DNA of 64,000 nt from Undaria pinnatifida (GCA_012845835.1 JABAKD010000029.1:12849892-12913891); one strand, 5' to 3'. Shown: positions 1 to 12,893, counted from the stretch's first letter. Numbers and translations are program-made. The notes: generated from the sequence alone by a model not told the origin.

Positions 1-60
1 ACCCGGCCAGGTATCGTAATACGCGCCCTGACGTAAAGCTATGCATCATGCTAACCGACG

Positions 61-128
61 CTCTTCCTCCTTCTCCTCCTCTTCCTCGTCCTTCTCCTCC
101 TCTTCCTCGTCCTTCTCCTCCTCCCCTA
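61..128 (+). repeat. CTC/CTT pyrimidine tract with a 21-bp tandem unit
   Basis: About two and a half copies of a 21-bp pyrimidine unit (cctcttcctcgtccttctcct) precede the AG at 128-129. It doubles as an unusually long polypyrimidine tract for the exon at 130. Bases 1-60 show nothing recognisable and are probably intron. Confidence 0.6.
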
Positions 129-129
129 G

Positions 130-3100
130 ATGAGCGTCGACTCGCATATGCCGCGGGCAGTGGAGGACATGCCCGAGGCGGACCTGCGAGAGTTGGCCAT
201 GTGGTTCAGGAGTAAGGGTGGCGATAGGCGCCGCTTACTGAGGAGGTATAAGGCCGGCCGGCAGAAAACCGAGGCCCTGAACGCTCGGAAGCAGGTGAGA
301 ATCAGTTCGTTTTTTTCGCTATATTGCTGTTGTATGTTTTTGGTATGGTGTTGTTTAGATAACGCTAGCCGTTAGAAAGCCGAGGCCCTGAACGCTCGGA
401 AGAAGGCGATTGGTTGGCTTGGTGTTTGGGTTGGTTTAAGTTGGTGTGTGGTTTGGGTTGGGGGGTGGTTTTGATTTGTTGGGTTTGGGTTGTTGGTTTT
501 GGGTTGGATCTCGGTTGATTTTGGTTTGGGCAAGGCTGATCGCCAGGAAACTGAGGCCCTAGATAAGAAACACGCGATGTATTCTTTGGTGTACGGTGTT
601 GGTTTTGGTTCGTTAGGGTTTGGGTTTGGTTTGTTCTGGTTTGGTGTTGGTTTTGGTTCGTTAGGGTTTGGCCTTGGTTTGTGTTTTGTTCAGTTTGGTT
701 TGTTTTGGTTGGTCCTCCGCCTGACACGTGTCCAGTCAAACACTGTAATTAACCCAGATCCAGATACTGACTAACTGTACTCTGCTGTGTGAGCGCTGTT
801 CTGATCATATCGCTTCTCCGCGCCACCTCACGTTTGCGACTTGTTTTTTTCCCAGGCTGGCGGTGACCTGTTCGCGTCTGCTAGGCTCGGCAAAGTCCCA
901 GCAAGAGGTGGTGTTGGTGCTCGATCCCCGGCCTCAGACGATGTGAGTAAATGCACATACATCGCTGCGAAATCACGTAAAAGCATAAGTACTCGTAGCG
1001 CATGACGAAAGCCGGTAGTACCTTGTGCCAGGTACTGGAGCAACGAAAATTTTTTCGGGGTATTGGCAGCGTAAACCCTGTAATACACATGTGCACTAGG
1101 GAAACGATGTCCATACACTTGTGCGGAGCCTTGTTTTTGGCCATTGTTTACTTTGTTCCTTCGAGGGAGACGATAAAAAAAAAACACGAACTTTGATGAT
1201 TTGTACATATAAAAGTGTGTGAAGGCCGGGGGGGGGTAAATGTTTTATGGATTCATACTATTTCAAGACAATCATTAGTTTCCACGGTCTAAGGAGACGA
1301 TATGCGTATTCCTGTGAATAAACCCCGATTGACACATTCGCAAACCTACGATGCAACACATTTTTTGTTTGTTTTCGTTCACACCAATTGAAGACATGGT
1401 TAGTTTCCGCATCCGTGGGCAGACGATATACCCGATTTAAGAGCCCTACGAAAACAGGCCTGTATTGCCGCTCTTGTCCTAATCATGCTCTTGTCGCACA
1501 GTGGGTATCATACAGGTTCTGGAGTATAGGAGTGAATTACAAGGCGTGACAATCCGACTTGACCGCGGATAACCCCTTTTCGACTGCAAACCCATTTTCG
1601 GGGACATATATTACTTAAATTTAGTGTAGGGGGAGTTTGAGGGGTCTAAATGGGTTGGCTGAGTTCTTTGAAGATGCGCACCGGTTTCAGGGTCAAGCTA
1701 CTTGGGATTTGAGTGGGAACCTTTTGGCGTCGTCGAAGGATTAACGCCTTTACGACTGGAAACCCGTTTGGGGGGACAAATCACTTGATACTAGTATTGG
1801 CAGGGGTTTGGGGGTTCAGTTCTACAGGGGTTAAGTCCGTTATGTGTTGCTTTGGACGCTCTTAAGTCGGGTACCCCACTGTGTAGTAATAATCAGTATT
1901 GATAGCGCATACCTGAGGTACACTATATAGGCATTACTAATGACTAAAATACCTCTTTTATCGCCTAAAAACAGAAATGTTACAAACACTGCAAGTATCT
2001 CCAAGTGTTGTGCTCTGAAAAACGTGGTTGCGGTTGGTGCACGAAGAACGCTAACTAAGACAGGCTTGCTATGGGCCCGGAGACTCAACTGTTTCGTCAA
2101 GGTGCAACGTTGGGAGATACGCCGCCAGGCAGCATGATGATGGCCGTTTTGTATCTCTTAGTGTCCTTGGCGGTTTTGATACGACCGAACTTTGGTGGTT
2201 TAGGTCCCTCTACGACGCGCGGCATGATTGAGGTATACATCTCGGTATACCGTTTTTTGGCGGAAACGTTTTGTAACACGGGGTTCCTTTTAGCACCGCA
2301 GTCCCGACATGGGGGACGAAACACTTGGAGGTGGGCTAGGATAATTTTCGGCGTCTCGGAAATAGGTCAAACCAAAATCGTCGGTAGGTTCATTTTTGTT
2401 TTTGCCTTTCTTTTTCGGGATCGCTCATCGGGTACGTAGCGCTTTTATTTTTTTCTTGTGATCAGTTTTTGGGTGTTAATTATTTGGAGGCCCAGAAAAA
2501 AAATGGTGCTAGAACTAGTAGTACGAAATAGGTAGCCCTTTTTGGCTGACTAATTATTTGTTCTGCATGACGGTGCTCCTAAGTCCAAAATCGTCGGAAT
2601 ATAAAAAACAAAATCGCAGCTTTTTTTTTGGGGTACCTCATCGGGTTGCACTTTTCGTTTTCTCAAAATCTGCTTTTGGGTTTAGAAAGGAATACATATG
2701 CTAATGTATTATTAAAATTGAAGCCTCAGAAATAAACTGGTGAAACTCTTCTACCGTAGCTTGCGTCCCAGCTTGACCCCGAATGGGGCGACTGTAGCAA
2801 ACCTCCTTCGGTCACAGTTGTGCCCAATGCTCGGTTTTGCCAGAGAAATCAGGATGCTCCCTCCCTCGGGCATCAGCGGCACCCTCCCTCCCCTTTGCCC
2901 CTTCCCCATTTTAGCCATAGGTCAAAATTAAGTTTATTTGCACACCGAACCAAACAAAACCAAACCAATCCAAACCAAAACCAAAGCCAAACTAAACGCA
3001 TCGTTGACCAAACATAACCAAACCAAACCTTTTTTGCTGCAACACGTGCTTGTGTGTGCTTTCAGGGCTCGGTAAGGTCGGCGAAATCAGCCCGCTCCGC

Positions 3101-3464
3101 CCGTTCGGCTCGCTCGGGTGTCAGCACCAGCACAGCCGTGAGCAACATAAGCGGCCGCCTCGCGAAAGCAGCCTGGGGTCCTGGCAACACCGCCAAATCG
3201 AACACTAGCCTCAACGGTAGCGCCAATGGTAGCGGGAATCGAGACCATCCTCGCCGGGGTACTGCTGCATCTCCGCGAATGGCTGACGCTCGCTCTTCTG
3301 CCTCGGGCTCCTCTGTCTCTGGTAGCAACGCTAGGTCTCGGTTTGGTGGGGTCGCTCGGGAGGACGGTAGTCGAAGGGGGGGAGATTTGAGATCGACACC
3401 TGGGAGCAGAAGGTCGCCGCGCGCGGAGACTAGGGCTATGGGCGCACGCACTGGTTGGCTCTAA
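130..3464 (+). CDS. 3' part of an unrecognised gene (three terminal exons)
   Basis: I read three exons: 130-294, 856-942 and 3066-3464 (stop at 3462-3464). Each begins after a pyrimidine-rich AG acceptor; the first follows a long CTC/CTT tract. The two internal exons end at good GT donors (gtgaga, gtgagt). All junctions are phase 0, giving 216 residues of C-terminal protein. The first exon carries a charged amphipathic helix (MPEADLRELAMWF followed by a Lys/Arg-rich stretch). The last exon is low-complexity and rich in Ser, Arg, Ala and Gly, with a repeated S-A-R motif, as expected for a disordered basic tail. The ATG at 130 directly abuts the acceptor, so it is probably an internal Met and the gene starts outside the window. 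I do not recognise the family. Phase agreement supports the exon chain, but function is unknown. Confidence 0.5.
295..855 (+). other. Intron of the first gene, with two decayed copies of the preceding exon end
   Basis: The intron contains two partial copies of the last ~28 nt of the upstream exon (segment gaggccctgaacgctcgg). One at about 367-406 is nearly exact; one at about 538-575 is diverged. Between and after them the sequence is a G/T-rich degenerate repeat of ggttttggtttgg type (about 410-520 and 590-715). Confidence 0.6.
943..3065 (+). other. Long intron of the first gene
   Basis: 2.1-kb intron. It holds two related segments (about 1560-1640 and 1740-1830) carrying a GACTGGAAACCCGTTT-like core followed by a tract resembling attacttgaaattagtgt. 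The same family recurs at 62465-62560 and, in reverse, in the 28.3-28.8 kb tandem array. A diverged copy of the ctacgrtagaggtatacc element described at 36090 lies around 2235-2515. Short AAACCAAACC runs occur at 2945-3030. No coding exon is visible. Confidence 0.45.
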
Positions 3465-4540
3465 GTCGGAGCGGGGGAGGTGGCTTTGACTTGGTTTGAT
3501 GAAGGGACTCGGGGAATTGGCTTTTGGAGGGAGTTGGGAGGGGGTTGGCATTGCCGCATAGGGCACGAGGAAAGCACGTACTGGTTGTGGTTTAAGGAGG
3601 AATCAGGTCGGGTTGCTTTGAGGGGGGTGAGGAAGATGGTTTTGATTCGGATGAAGGCGTGTGGAAAGAGGGAGGGAGATTTGAACCAGAGGATGGGAGG
3701 GAGAGAGGGGCAAGTAGGGCGGCTCGATTCTCGCCTTACTTTTGGCGTTTTGGGAAGCTCGAGAGGGGCGGGGAAGAGACTGGGAGTTCGGCAATGAAAT
3801 GGGGGCTGTGGTACAGAAACGTGCGGGATGAAGCCGCTCTACCTGCTCGGAAGGAGTGTTATCGTTGCTGCTGATGTTGTTGGTGCTTCGGCTGGTTTTT
3901 TCTAACCATGGTGAAAAGCTTGCTGGGAGCTATCTTCTGCTGGTTTATCTTATTGTCGGTGGAAAGCTAGAGGATCTGGCTCGTCGTTAAGTAGACTCGG
4001 CGGTTCATCTGATCATTGTCAAGTTGTTGTGTGGTACATTTGAAGGATTATCTAACCTTTGTCAGCTGGCCGTGGGATGGCTTTGGCGGGTTTATCTATT
4101 AAAAGTCTTTGTGTGAGGCTCATTGTGTCTTAACTTGGCTGGCTTATCTGCTCTTACCAACTCGGTGTAAGCACCTTCATGAGGTACCATAACTTTGGCT
4201 GTTTTCGCCTACCAGGGTTTCATGTAATATCGGTTGTTGCCTTGTCGTGCGGTAGCTTTTGCTGGTTGATCTAGTGAGTGGAAGTCTGGCTGTGAGTCGT
4301 TTTCATGGATGGAGCAGGCACGGAAGGGCGGGGAGCTACGAGACTAGGCAGAGAGTGAGCGAGCGCGGGAAATCACGAGGGGCAAAAGCGATACGCCAGC
4401 AACAGCAACAACGCCACATATATTGTTTTGTTTTGTTTTTTAGAATGCGTTTGCGAGGCGCACGATTTCTTCGCCGGGGGGGAGGCGGTAGCGGGAGCGG
4501 TGGCGCTATTTGTGCTATGAATCAAATGTGTCTGTCGTAT
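3465..4540. other. 3' flank of the first gene, no gene seen
   Basis: G-rich sequence to about 3800, then T/G-biased sequence. It is presumably 3' UTR and flank. Frames open across parts of it, but none shows splice-consistent structure or a recognisable domain. Confidence 0.4.
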
Positions 4541-4544
4541 CATT

Positions 4545-5240
4545 GTTCAATTGTGTCAGTCCATGTGTGCCACTTCTTGGGTATTTTTATTTTTTCCTGC
4601 GGTAGAGTTTTGCTCAGGGTTTGCACGAGAAGCGCGGAGGGAGTGTTTTAGCGCACGAACACGCTGCGGACGAGGCGGTGGAGGTGGCGGCACCCGTCGT
4701 GGTGTCTATCGTGTGTGGCGATCGTTTCAATTGTGTCCGTCCAAGTGTTTGGGTTATTTTTTTTGTTTATTGTTTCCCTGCGGTAGATTTTCGCTCTGGG
4801 TTTGCATGAAAAGGGGGTGGAGGGGTGTTGAAACGCACGAACTTGCGGCGGACGAGGCGGTTGTGGTGGTGGCGGCTCCCCCTTTGTCCTGGTTTATCAC
4901 GTGTGTCAGTCATGTCAATTGTGTCCGTCCAATTGTTTTGCTTGTTTTGGTACTTTTGTTTTCCTTGTCGTGGAGACTGTGCTCTGGGCCTGCACGTATA
5001 TCGATTGTGCTCATTGTGCCCATCGAATGTTTTTGGTTGTTAGGGTGTTTTATTGTTTTCCCTAGTGGGGTAAAGATTTTGCTCTGGGCTTTCCACGTGT
5101 CAATTCTGTCGATTGTGTCCATCAAATCGTTCCGCTTTTGTTGCGTATTATTATTTTCCCTGCGATTGATTTTCGCTCTGGGTTTGTACGAGAAGACGGG
5201 AAGGGGTGTTTACCACAAGGGGGGGGGGGGGAGGCGTTAG
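4545..5240. repeat. Degenerate ~185-bp tandem repeat
   Basis: Unit starts with caattgtgtccgtccaa at about 4547, 4729, 4916 and, more diverged, 5100. Each unit contains ttttccctgcggtagatttt, then a tctgggtttgcacgag block, then a purine-rich block. The 229-residue open frame across it is a by-product of the repeat. Confidence 0.65.
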
Positions 5241-8200
5241 TGCGCGCGGCTGCGTAGACCTCTGGTCCACACGCACCAGCCATCCTTTACTCGCCTTGAG
5301 AGCTTCCTTCAGCCTATTTTTTTACTAGGCAGGGTCTGTCGCATTTTTTTTAGTTTTTTACTGTGTATGCTGGTTTGTTTTTTTATGGAGGGAAAGGGGT
5401 CGTGAGGAACATGGGATAAAGTGGAGGGTGGCAGTTTTGAGGACGGCGTTTTACAACCGTGCCTGCTGCTGCTGCTGTTTCTGTTCGGTGATGTGTTTTG
5501 GCGAGGGCTCTTTCCGAGGGAGAACGGGGAGAGGGTTCTGCTTCTATTTCTAACGAGCTGTTTACGTGGATGAGGGAGGTGGTACTGTTTTCTGTTTATT
5601 GACGAGCTGTTTACATGGCTGGAGAAAAAAAGTTTCTGTTTTCTGTTTCTTTGATGAGCTGTTTGCACGGGTGGAAAGGACGCGTTTGATGAGCAGTTTG
5701 CATGGGGGGGGAGGAATGTGTCCATTTCTGTCGTTGGCGAGGTCACCGCTGGGGGGGTGGTGGGATTGCCACTCGGGGGATGTTGGGGGAGTTTGGAAGA
5801 TTGCGAAAATTGGAGTGGTTGGGTCTTGCTTTGCATCCTACCTGGCCAGAGCGTGTCACGCGGTCGGCCTCAGACGGCGGCGGTGGTGATGGCGGCAGTG
5901 GCAGCTGGGGCGATAGGCGCGTGTGCATGGCGTTGGAGAAGCTTAGCATTTGTTTCGCTTGGGCTGCTGTGTTCTCCGGCTTTTGTTTTGGCAGGCTTTG
6001 TTTTCGGCACACTACTTTTTAGGCACAAGAGGAGAGACCACATCCCAAAGCCGATAGTGCTGGATATGGGATGCGTGTGTGTGGCCGTTATTTTGCGGTA
6101 CGGTACGATGGTACGCGGGTGGTTGCTGGTTGGAGGGTAGATGGGTGTATCGAGAAGGTTTAGGACTAACAGCGAGCGTCTTTGTCGCTTAATTTTGAGG
6201 ATGATTAAGGACGAGATGACGTGAGGCCGAACCGTGACAAAGGTTTTGGACTTGGTAGCGTGCGACTGAACTGCACCGGTATGTGACTCCACCGGATGTT
6301 TGAGATAATTGAAGGCGGTGTAGATGGGGGGGGAGGGGGGGTGGTCGAGTTAAGCTTTGTCTAAGTAGCAGCTCAACGAATGCTAGAGAGAAGTGTAGCG
6401 ATTACTGAAAACGACTGAGTGCGGGAGAGAGGGGGGGAGGGGAAAGTTTTTTTTTTTGTTTGGTATCTTTCGGCTGACCGGCTGGTATCGTTTTAGTCAT
6501 ACCGTTTCTGCTCGATACACAAGGCAAGCAGGTATTGACCGATGTAGCAAGCCGCTAGCGATTAGCGATTTGCGATCACAAGGCTGTACTGTAGTGCTAT
6601 TATTTGTAGCGGGTCCGCCGATATCCCGAAACTTATCGTGTAAGTCCGCTAATCTCCTGAAACGTGTACGTACGTGCAGGTGGGTGTGTGGGTGAGCGGA
6701 GCGATGTTACAGGCCGAGTAGAGGTGGCAGAGAGCCCAACGCAGCCTAACGTCAGGCGGCGAGCAGAAGGGTCGAAGGCGCAGGGTGGGTATCGCATCGG
6801 TTTCTTGAGTGGGTGGGATCGTACGATATTTTTTTTTGCGTTTCTCGTAGGGTAGGAGGCGGGTGCTTTTGATAGAACATCGATTTTTTGTCTGGAAGAG
6901 CGCGTGCGATCATCGGTATTATATATTTTGGCTCGACTGTGTACAAGTGCGGGGAGGAGCCACACCACTCATATATCTATCTTTATTACTTCTATCTATT
7001 TAGATATATCTATCTGTCTGAGTGGAAGTGCGGGCCCATCATCTACCTTTCAACATGCATCTATTAATGTATCTGTTTACCTATCTGCAGTCGATCTATC
7101 TATCTGTCTATCCGATGGACCGGGCGTGATTTGATTGGTTGTCTTTTGGGGAGAAGCGTCGGGTTCTAGCCGGCCGGGGTGGGTGTCTTTTCATTCTACA
7201 ACAGAATGATGGATGTCTAGGCGAGGCTCGTTTCCAGTAAACACATGCCCGATAACATTCGCGTATGGATTGAATGGGCCGGTGTGTACACGTACGCGCT
7301 GCGCTTGAGAAGAATGGGGGGGGTGTATTTTTATGTTGGCTTGATTCGCGGGGAGGAGGGTGACTTCGGAACTTGGAAGAATATGCGTGGCGGTCATATT
7401 CTAGCCGCCCGCAACATCGCCATGGAACGTTAGAAGCGAGGCGTGGCTTTGAGGTCGGGCATACGGGTTGAATGGGCGGTTTCTTGACGTGTTGTTGGCG
7501 TTTGGTTGCGCGTTCTGAAGAGTTGTGGGACTAAAAAGGCCCGGGTGAGCCGGCAGGTATCGTGTTGTATTGGCTTTCGATGGACCGGGGGTTGGGTATT
7601 TTGCAACGTCTCGCGCCTCGCCAAATACATGCTGTTGTTTGTTTTTGTTTCAAGTTGATATCGGCGACGAGCGTAGACAATACCGGGACGCTCCTATTCT
7701 TCGTATTGATATGATTGACTACAGGATGGTGGTGTGTGGTTGGGGGCGCGAGGGAGAGTTATATTCATTGTCGGATTCCGTCTAGGCTGTTGTTTATTTG
7801 CTTGTGAGGAAGTTGGAGGGTTGATGTAATTCGCGGGAGGGGAGAGGGGGGCGATGAGACACGTAGATGCTACAAATTAAAGGATGGTCCAAGCAATGCG
7901 ACGAAGTGTCAGGTCTGTGTAGTCCGTCTCGTGTTGGCAGGCAGTGCCCCCTGTCCTTTAGCTGGCGGGGCGGGAATAATGTGTTCAACCAATTATCAAT
8001 GTATTAATATGTGTGTTTCGATAAATATTCAACGCCACGACTACGTAATGTAAACCAATATTGGTTTGATTAGCCCATCAGATAAAATTGAGGTGATTGT
8101 GCCAATCATGCCGTGGCTATACGTGCCCCCCCTCCTCCCCCGCATTTGGTTTTCTCGCGCATAACCTTCATTGCGCTGTCCCAGTGCTCGTCGATTTTGG

Positions 8201-8480
8201 TACATACCTTTCGTTATTGTACGTAGCGCACGGGATCAATCCAGCGTTCCCACTACCCGTCGATTTTCATCGATATATACTGGTATACATATACGAAGTA
8301 TATTCTTACCTACACTCTCACGCTTTCAACGACGGAGGACTTGGAAAAAGTGCTCGAACGGCACACGCCACAGCTACTACTGGCATAGTCTTCGTAATAT
8401 TCATACGTGTTCGCCAACGTATCTGATTGCTCAAGGAGGGCTACTACGAATGAATGTTATACATATCGTACCTGGTATTG
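5241..8480. other. Gene-poor repeat-rich region
   Basis: No gene recognised. A frame at 5718-6140 (+) encodes 140 residues with two hydrophobic segments but no family resemblance and no good splice context. Poly-G runs and a degenerate TATC-type microsatellite (about 6970-7115, tatctatc) are present. Confidence 0.4.
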
Positions 8481-8483
8481 AAG

Positions 8484-9455
8484 AAATAAAAATACACTCC
8501 AGCTGTGAGATCGAAGATTTTGTAGAAACCCATCTTTGCAATCTGTGTGAGACACTCCGATCGCGCATATTACGGGTTGTGTGTCCTCATTAAGGATATA
8601 GGTCGGCGACTCCCCTAGGAACTACAGTGTAGCTTGTACCAGGGTCAACAGGGTGATGTTAGTCTGTATGTGCGCGGAAAACTATAAAACCCGTTTTTGA
8701 GGGGGACAAAAACTGACAGCTGTGGAAGCAAATGCACCAGCTTATCAAGTGAATCCTGTAAGTCAAATAACCGGTGAGGGGAGGACGGAGTTTTTATGGA
8801 CGTGGGGGCCTGGGTTTGATCAAGAGGGAGCGGGGGGCGGGGGGGGGGGGCGGGGCAACTCAACCTGTGCGTGGAAACTATAAATCCTATAAGGGCATAA
8901 ATCTGACAGTTTTGGAAAGAATGCCTAGTATGTTATGTATATCCTGTAAGTCGTACAACCAGTGAGGAGAGGGCGGAGTGTTCGAGGGAGTGGGTGGGTG
9001 GGTGGTGGGGGGTTGGGGCGAAAGGGTTTTTTTACCAGCGTTAGGTCGCATAGATGGAGGGGTTTGCTATACGCGTGGTGCTAGGTCTAGGCGATGGTGC
9101 GGGTGGTGGGGAAGGAAGGGGCGTTGGGGGAGAGGGGTGAATTGAAGCAGCGGCATGGATGGCTCAAAAAAGATAATGAGGTGATATCAAGTGCGTGGAA
9201 GTGTTTATTATTTTGGCAGAATTCAATGTTAGGTGGGGCGTTTGAGCAAGAGGGAGCGGGAAAAAGAAGAAGAAAAAAAACGGTGGGGGGAGGGTTTCGG
9301 GACGGGGGGAGGGGGGGGGGGGGGGGGGAGGTTTTTAACAGGTTAAGGTCACATATATTATGAAAATAAAAATACACTTCAGCTGTGAGATCGAAGATTT
9401 TGTCGAAACTCATCTTTGCAAGCTGTGTGTGATACTCCGATCGCGCGTATTACGC
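8484..9455. repeat. Direct repeat pair bracketing a tandem array
   Basis: A ~90-bp segment beginning aaataaaaatacactccagc at about 8483 recurs at about 9363 with a few changes, both ending near tccgatcgcgc. Between the copies are diverged units containing gacaaaaactgacagctgtgg-like sequence and poly-G tracts. Confidence 0.6.
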
Positions 9456-9970
9456 ATATATGTAGGGGCTTGCTATACGCGTGGTGCTTAGTCTAGGCAA
9501 TCGTGCGGGTGGTGGGGAAGGAGGGGGCGTTAGGGGGGGGGGGGCGTTGGCGGGGAGGGGGGGATGAATTACAGCTACGTCATGGATGGCTAGAATGATA
9601 ATGACGTGATATCAATTGCGTAGAAGTGTTTATTACTCTGGCCGATTTCGATTTTAGGTGGGGCGTTTGAACAAGAGGGAACGGGAAAAAAAAGGGGGGG
9701 GGGGGCGGAAATGAATTGGAGCTACGGCATGGATGGCTAAAAAAATAAGAGGTGATATCAGCTGGCTGGTAGTGTTTACTACTCTGGCAGATTTTGATTT
9801 TAGGTGGTGCGTTTGAACAAGAGGGATCGGGGGGGGGGGGGGGGCATTTTAATATGTGCGCGGAACATATATATCTTTGAAGGGGACAAATCTGACGGTT
9901 GTAGCAAGAATACATCCCTTTATATCACCTGCCTGGTATTTCTTATTGTTCTAGCAGATTTGATGTTAGG
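9059..9970. repeat. Diverged ~400-bp tandem duplication with poly-G tracts
   Basis: A block starting ggggtttgctatacgcgtgg at about 9058 recurs at about 9465, and its right half recurs again at 9710-9830. Each copy carries the sequence gtgatatcaa, a tttggcag segment and gggcgtttgarcaagaggga, followed by a G-run of up to about 20. Confidence 0.6.
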
Positions 9971-10134
9971 TGTAGTGTGCAACACAATCTCTACGTGTGG
10001 TAAACAACGTGTTAAAGCTTCATAATTTGTTATTGTACATGGATCGCAAGATAGAATATTCCAATCGATAGGCACAACTATTTAGTTACCGTGATTTTAC
10101 CGTGCCGGTGTGGAGCTGTGACATCGCTAATTAT

Positions 10135-10790
10135 TAGAGAGAGATACATGTTGCAAAATACAACAGGCGAGGTGATGTGGTCATGCAATGTCACCACCAA
10201 TGAGCACGAGGGGGAGAAGCGCGAATCGTCAGTGTTTTGAAATGAATGCTTGGTGTACCCGCGCTAAATTACGTTACTTCGTTAGTCACACTTCGTTTGG
10301 CATAGGTTGAGGGGCGATCATGCAGACGGTAAGTGCGAATACCCTACGTAATAGGTTGGTAGTGTGGTCACCCGCAATTTTAACATAACTGCCTGTACTT
10401 CCTTTTCACATTATTATTAGCTCATGTACGATTTTACGCCGATGATTTTTAACGTGCCGATGTGGGGCTCTGAGGTCGCCAATTATGAGACAGAGATACA
10501 TACTACAAATACAGCAAGCAAGGTGACGTGGTTATGCAATGTCACCACTATTGAACACGAGGGGAAGAGGTGCAAATCGTCATCGTTTAGAAAGGAACGC
10601 TTGTTGTGCCCGCGTTCAATGGCTTTACTTCTCGTTAGGCATATGCTACTGCGTTTGGTAGAGGTTGTCAGACGATCATACAGACAGCAGGTAGGCACGA
10701 AATACCCTGCGTAATAGGTTGGTAGTGTGGTCTACCGTTAACATATCTGTCTGTACTTCCTTTTCACATTATTATTAAAATCTAGTGTAC
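10135..10790. repeat. Two tandem copies of a ~345-bp unit
   Basis: The unit runs from a gagagatacat segment through catgcaatgtcaccac and taataggttggtagtgtgg to ccttttcacattattatta. First copy about 10137-10420; second about 10492-10785. A 96-residue frame at 10424-10714 lies inside the second copy, but the first copy is interrupted by stops, so I do not call it a gene. Confidence 0.65.
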
Positions 10791-11133
10791 GATATTATAC
10801 GCCTTGTATTTTCTCCCCACTGTCGACGAAGATATTATGGTCCTGTAGATGTCGCGTCCACGCCTGGTGCTGTTGTTTGTGGTGCTCATGAAAACATGCC
10901 CTAGCGTGTAGTAGATGGTCGCTGAGTGGTGTTTCTTTCCTTTACATCAAACCACGTAGTATATGTCAACGCAACCGCTTGCTTGAAAACGGCAAATAAA
11001 ATTCTTCACACACCTGACACAGAGGAGACGCGGCCCGAAGATTGTTCAGTATACCGACGGTCAGGATCACGTTATCGAGCAGCGCACTTGGATTTTAGTG
11101 CCGCTCCTCACTCCACCTAAGACACTGACCCAG

Positions 11134-11392
11134 CCTACGGTAGGGGGGTCCCCTTTTGGGCCTTTTATTTCAGTGGCTAGGGGTCACTCGCGCGAGTAGC
11201 CCCTTTGTTCCTATGCGATACTACGTTTTCTTCATGTTTTGCATTGACGAAATTTATCCGCAATGCAAAGGTGATCTAAGCTGCGCCAAAACAAGTGCCT
11301 AAACCATCTTCATCCGTTGGGTACACAGCCACTCGTGCGGTTGCTCAAACACATCAGTGAAAATGGGGGTACCCCCCCTACCGTAGCCTTGG
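11134..11392 (-). mobile_element. MITE-like element, CTCGCGCGAG family, copy 1
   Basis: About 260 bp with terminal inverted repeats of the type tacggtaggggggt / acccccctaccgta. Near one end it has the self-complementary core cactcgcgcgagt, and near the other a second block resembling cactcgtgcg. No coding capacity. Relative to the copy at 50762 it is inverted. Other copies lie at about 12275, 37018, 37527, 49325, 49880 and 50762. Confidence 0.65.
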
Positions 11393-11794
11393 TCCACTAC
11401 GGGCATGCGTTGGACCCAGTTCGCCGATGCCCAAAACCAATTGAAAAGGAGGTGATGTGGTGGGCGAATGCTATGATGATTTGCGCAGCTGTGATTACCC
11501 CGTCTCCTCTCGTTCTGTTTTGTTCTCGCGTTCTTGATGAACCTGTTATTTGGCAACGAGCAGTTTTGACGCATTTTAGGTTTGTGTAAAAGGCATACTT
11601 CGAAGTATATACACAGCAGCCTAGCCGCCCCTCCCGTTCAAAGAAGACTGTGGTGTGACCTGTACAGTACAACAAAAAAAAAAATTGCCCACACGTTGAT
11701 GTTATCAGGGGATGTAAATGTGTTTCTAGTGGCCCAGGTGATGACGCCGCTGCAAGCCCGGCAAAATGGCTCAGCCAGTCCCAAACAACGATGA

Positions 11795-12010
11795 TGGTCA
11801 GCGACCGCAGAAGCGATGTTCCAGCACAACCGCAGACGACTATCTGTGACGATGTTCCAGCAACGTCCTGTCACTGTCTGTAACGACGACGACGCTCAAC
11901 GATCCCACGAGCGATATCCCAGCAGACCTAAGCGATGACAATGTCGACCGATCCCAGAGGCGATGTTCCAGTTGCCCTCAGTGATCGATGATTTCGCGGC
12001 AATCCCCAAT
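11795..12010. repeat. ~50-bp degenerate tandem repeat
   Basis: Units contain gcgatgttccagcas-like sequence at about 11813, 11849, 11909 and 11961. They are irregular and diverged. The sequences between 10800 and 11133 and between 11393 and 11790 hold nothing I recognise. Confidence 0.4.
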
Positions 12011-12274
12011 TGCGATACCGTCCACCGAACCCGAAACACTCTCGGGCGACACCATATTGCTGTTGGCACGACTCTGGAAGCTCCGGGAGTCCTATCGCAC
12101 AGCGTATTGCAGCATAATCCAGAAGGTATATTTCCGGCAACCCCAAGCGATCGTGTTTGTAGCGATCTCGCAACTTGTCTTCCCGGAAACAAAGCCGCGT
12201 TGATTCGACCCCTGGTGACTATGATACGCTGGCGCGGTCCCCGTAGTATTTTGACGAGCTAATTAAGGTACGAA

Positions 12275-12490
12275 AAACCAAGGCTAAAGCAGGGAGGGGG
12301 TATCTCCTTTTCCACCGTTGGATGTGAGCCAGTCGCACGGGCAACTCTGCACCTCACTGACGAAAAGACGTTAGATGATTTGCTTGGCGCCGAATTAATC
12401 CACCACGCAAGCTCACGACCGCAAATGAACACGGGGGTCAATCGCGCGAGTGGCCCCAAGCTTCCACCGCGAAAAAAGATCTTCCCTGCG
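12275..12490 (+). mobile_element. MITE-like element, CTCGCGCGAG family, diverged copy 2
   Basis: It keeps the family order. There is a tgcacctcactgacgaaaag block, then a gcttggcgc segment, then gggggtcaatcgcgcgagtg near the right end. The terminal inverted repeats have decayed. Confidence 0.5.
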
Positions 12491-12671
12491 CACGAGACGA
12501 TCATATATGGCGACGCCGAGTGCTATAGGTGCAAGGTGTCTCGCGCCCGCACCCCAGTTGCACGCCCACCGCGATTGACAATATTCGGCGGCAAAACCCG
12601 TCCCGACCAAATGAAAAATATGCCGGACGGAAACTGCGATCACCAAGTGCTTCGACTGCCACAACTTCGAA

Positions 12672-12677
12672 GTACTG

Positions 12678-12709
<32 letters not shown>

Positions 12710-12893
12710 GATACTACTACTGCTACTACTACTACAGATACTACTACTACTCCTACTGCTACTACTACTACCACTACTACTACTACTACTACTGCTACTA
12801 CTACTGCTACTACTACTACTAAGTACTGCTACTACTGCTACTACTACTACTACTGCTGCTGCTACTACTACTACCACTACTACTAAGCTCCAA
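12672..12893. repeat. (ACT)n microsatellite, ~220 bp
   Basis: Nearly uninterrupted tac/act trinucleotides with scattered single-base variants. The long Thr- or Ser-rich open frames across it are artefacts of the repeat. Confidence 0.95.

Noticed and set aside
3062..3566. 129- and 159-residue minus-strand frames
   Set aside because: Antisense to the last exon of the first gene, which has a better acceptor and in-phase upstream exons.
5718..6140. 140-residue frame with hydrophobic segments
   Set aside because: No family match, no splice-supported structure, and overlapping frames on both strands are similarly open.
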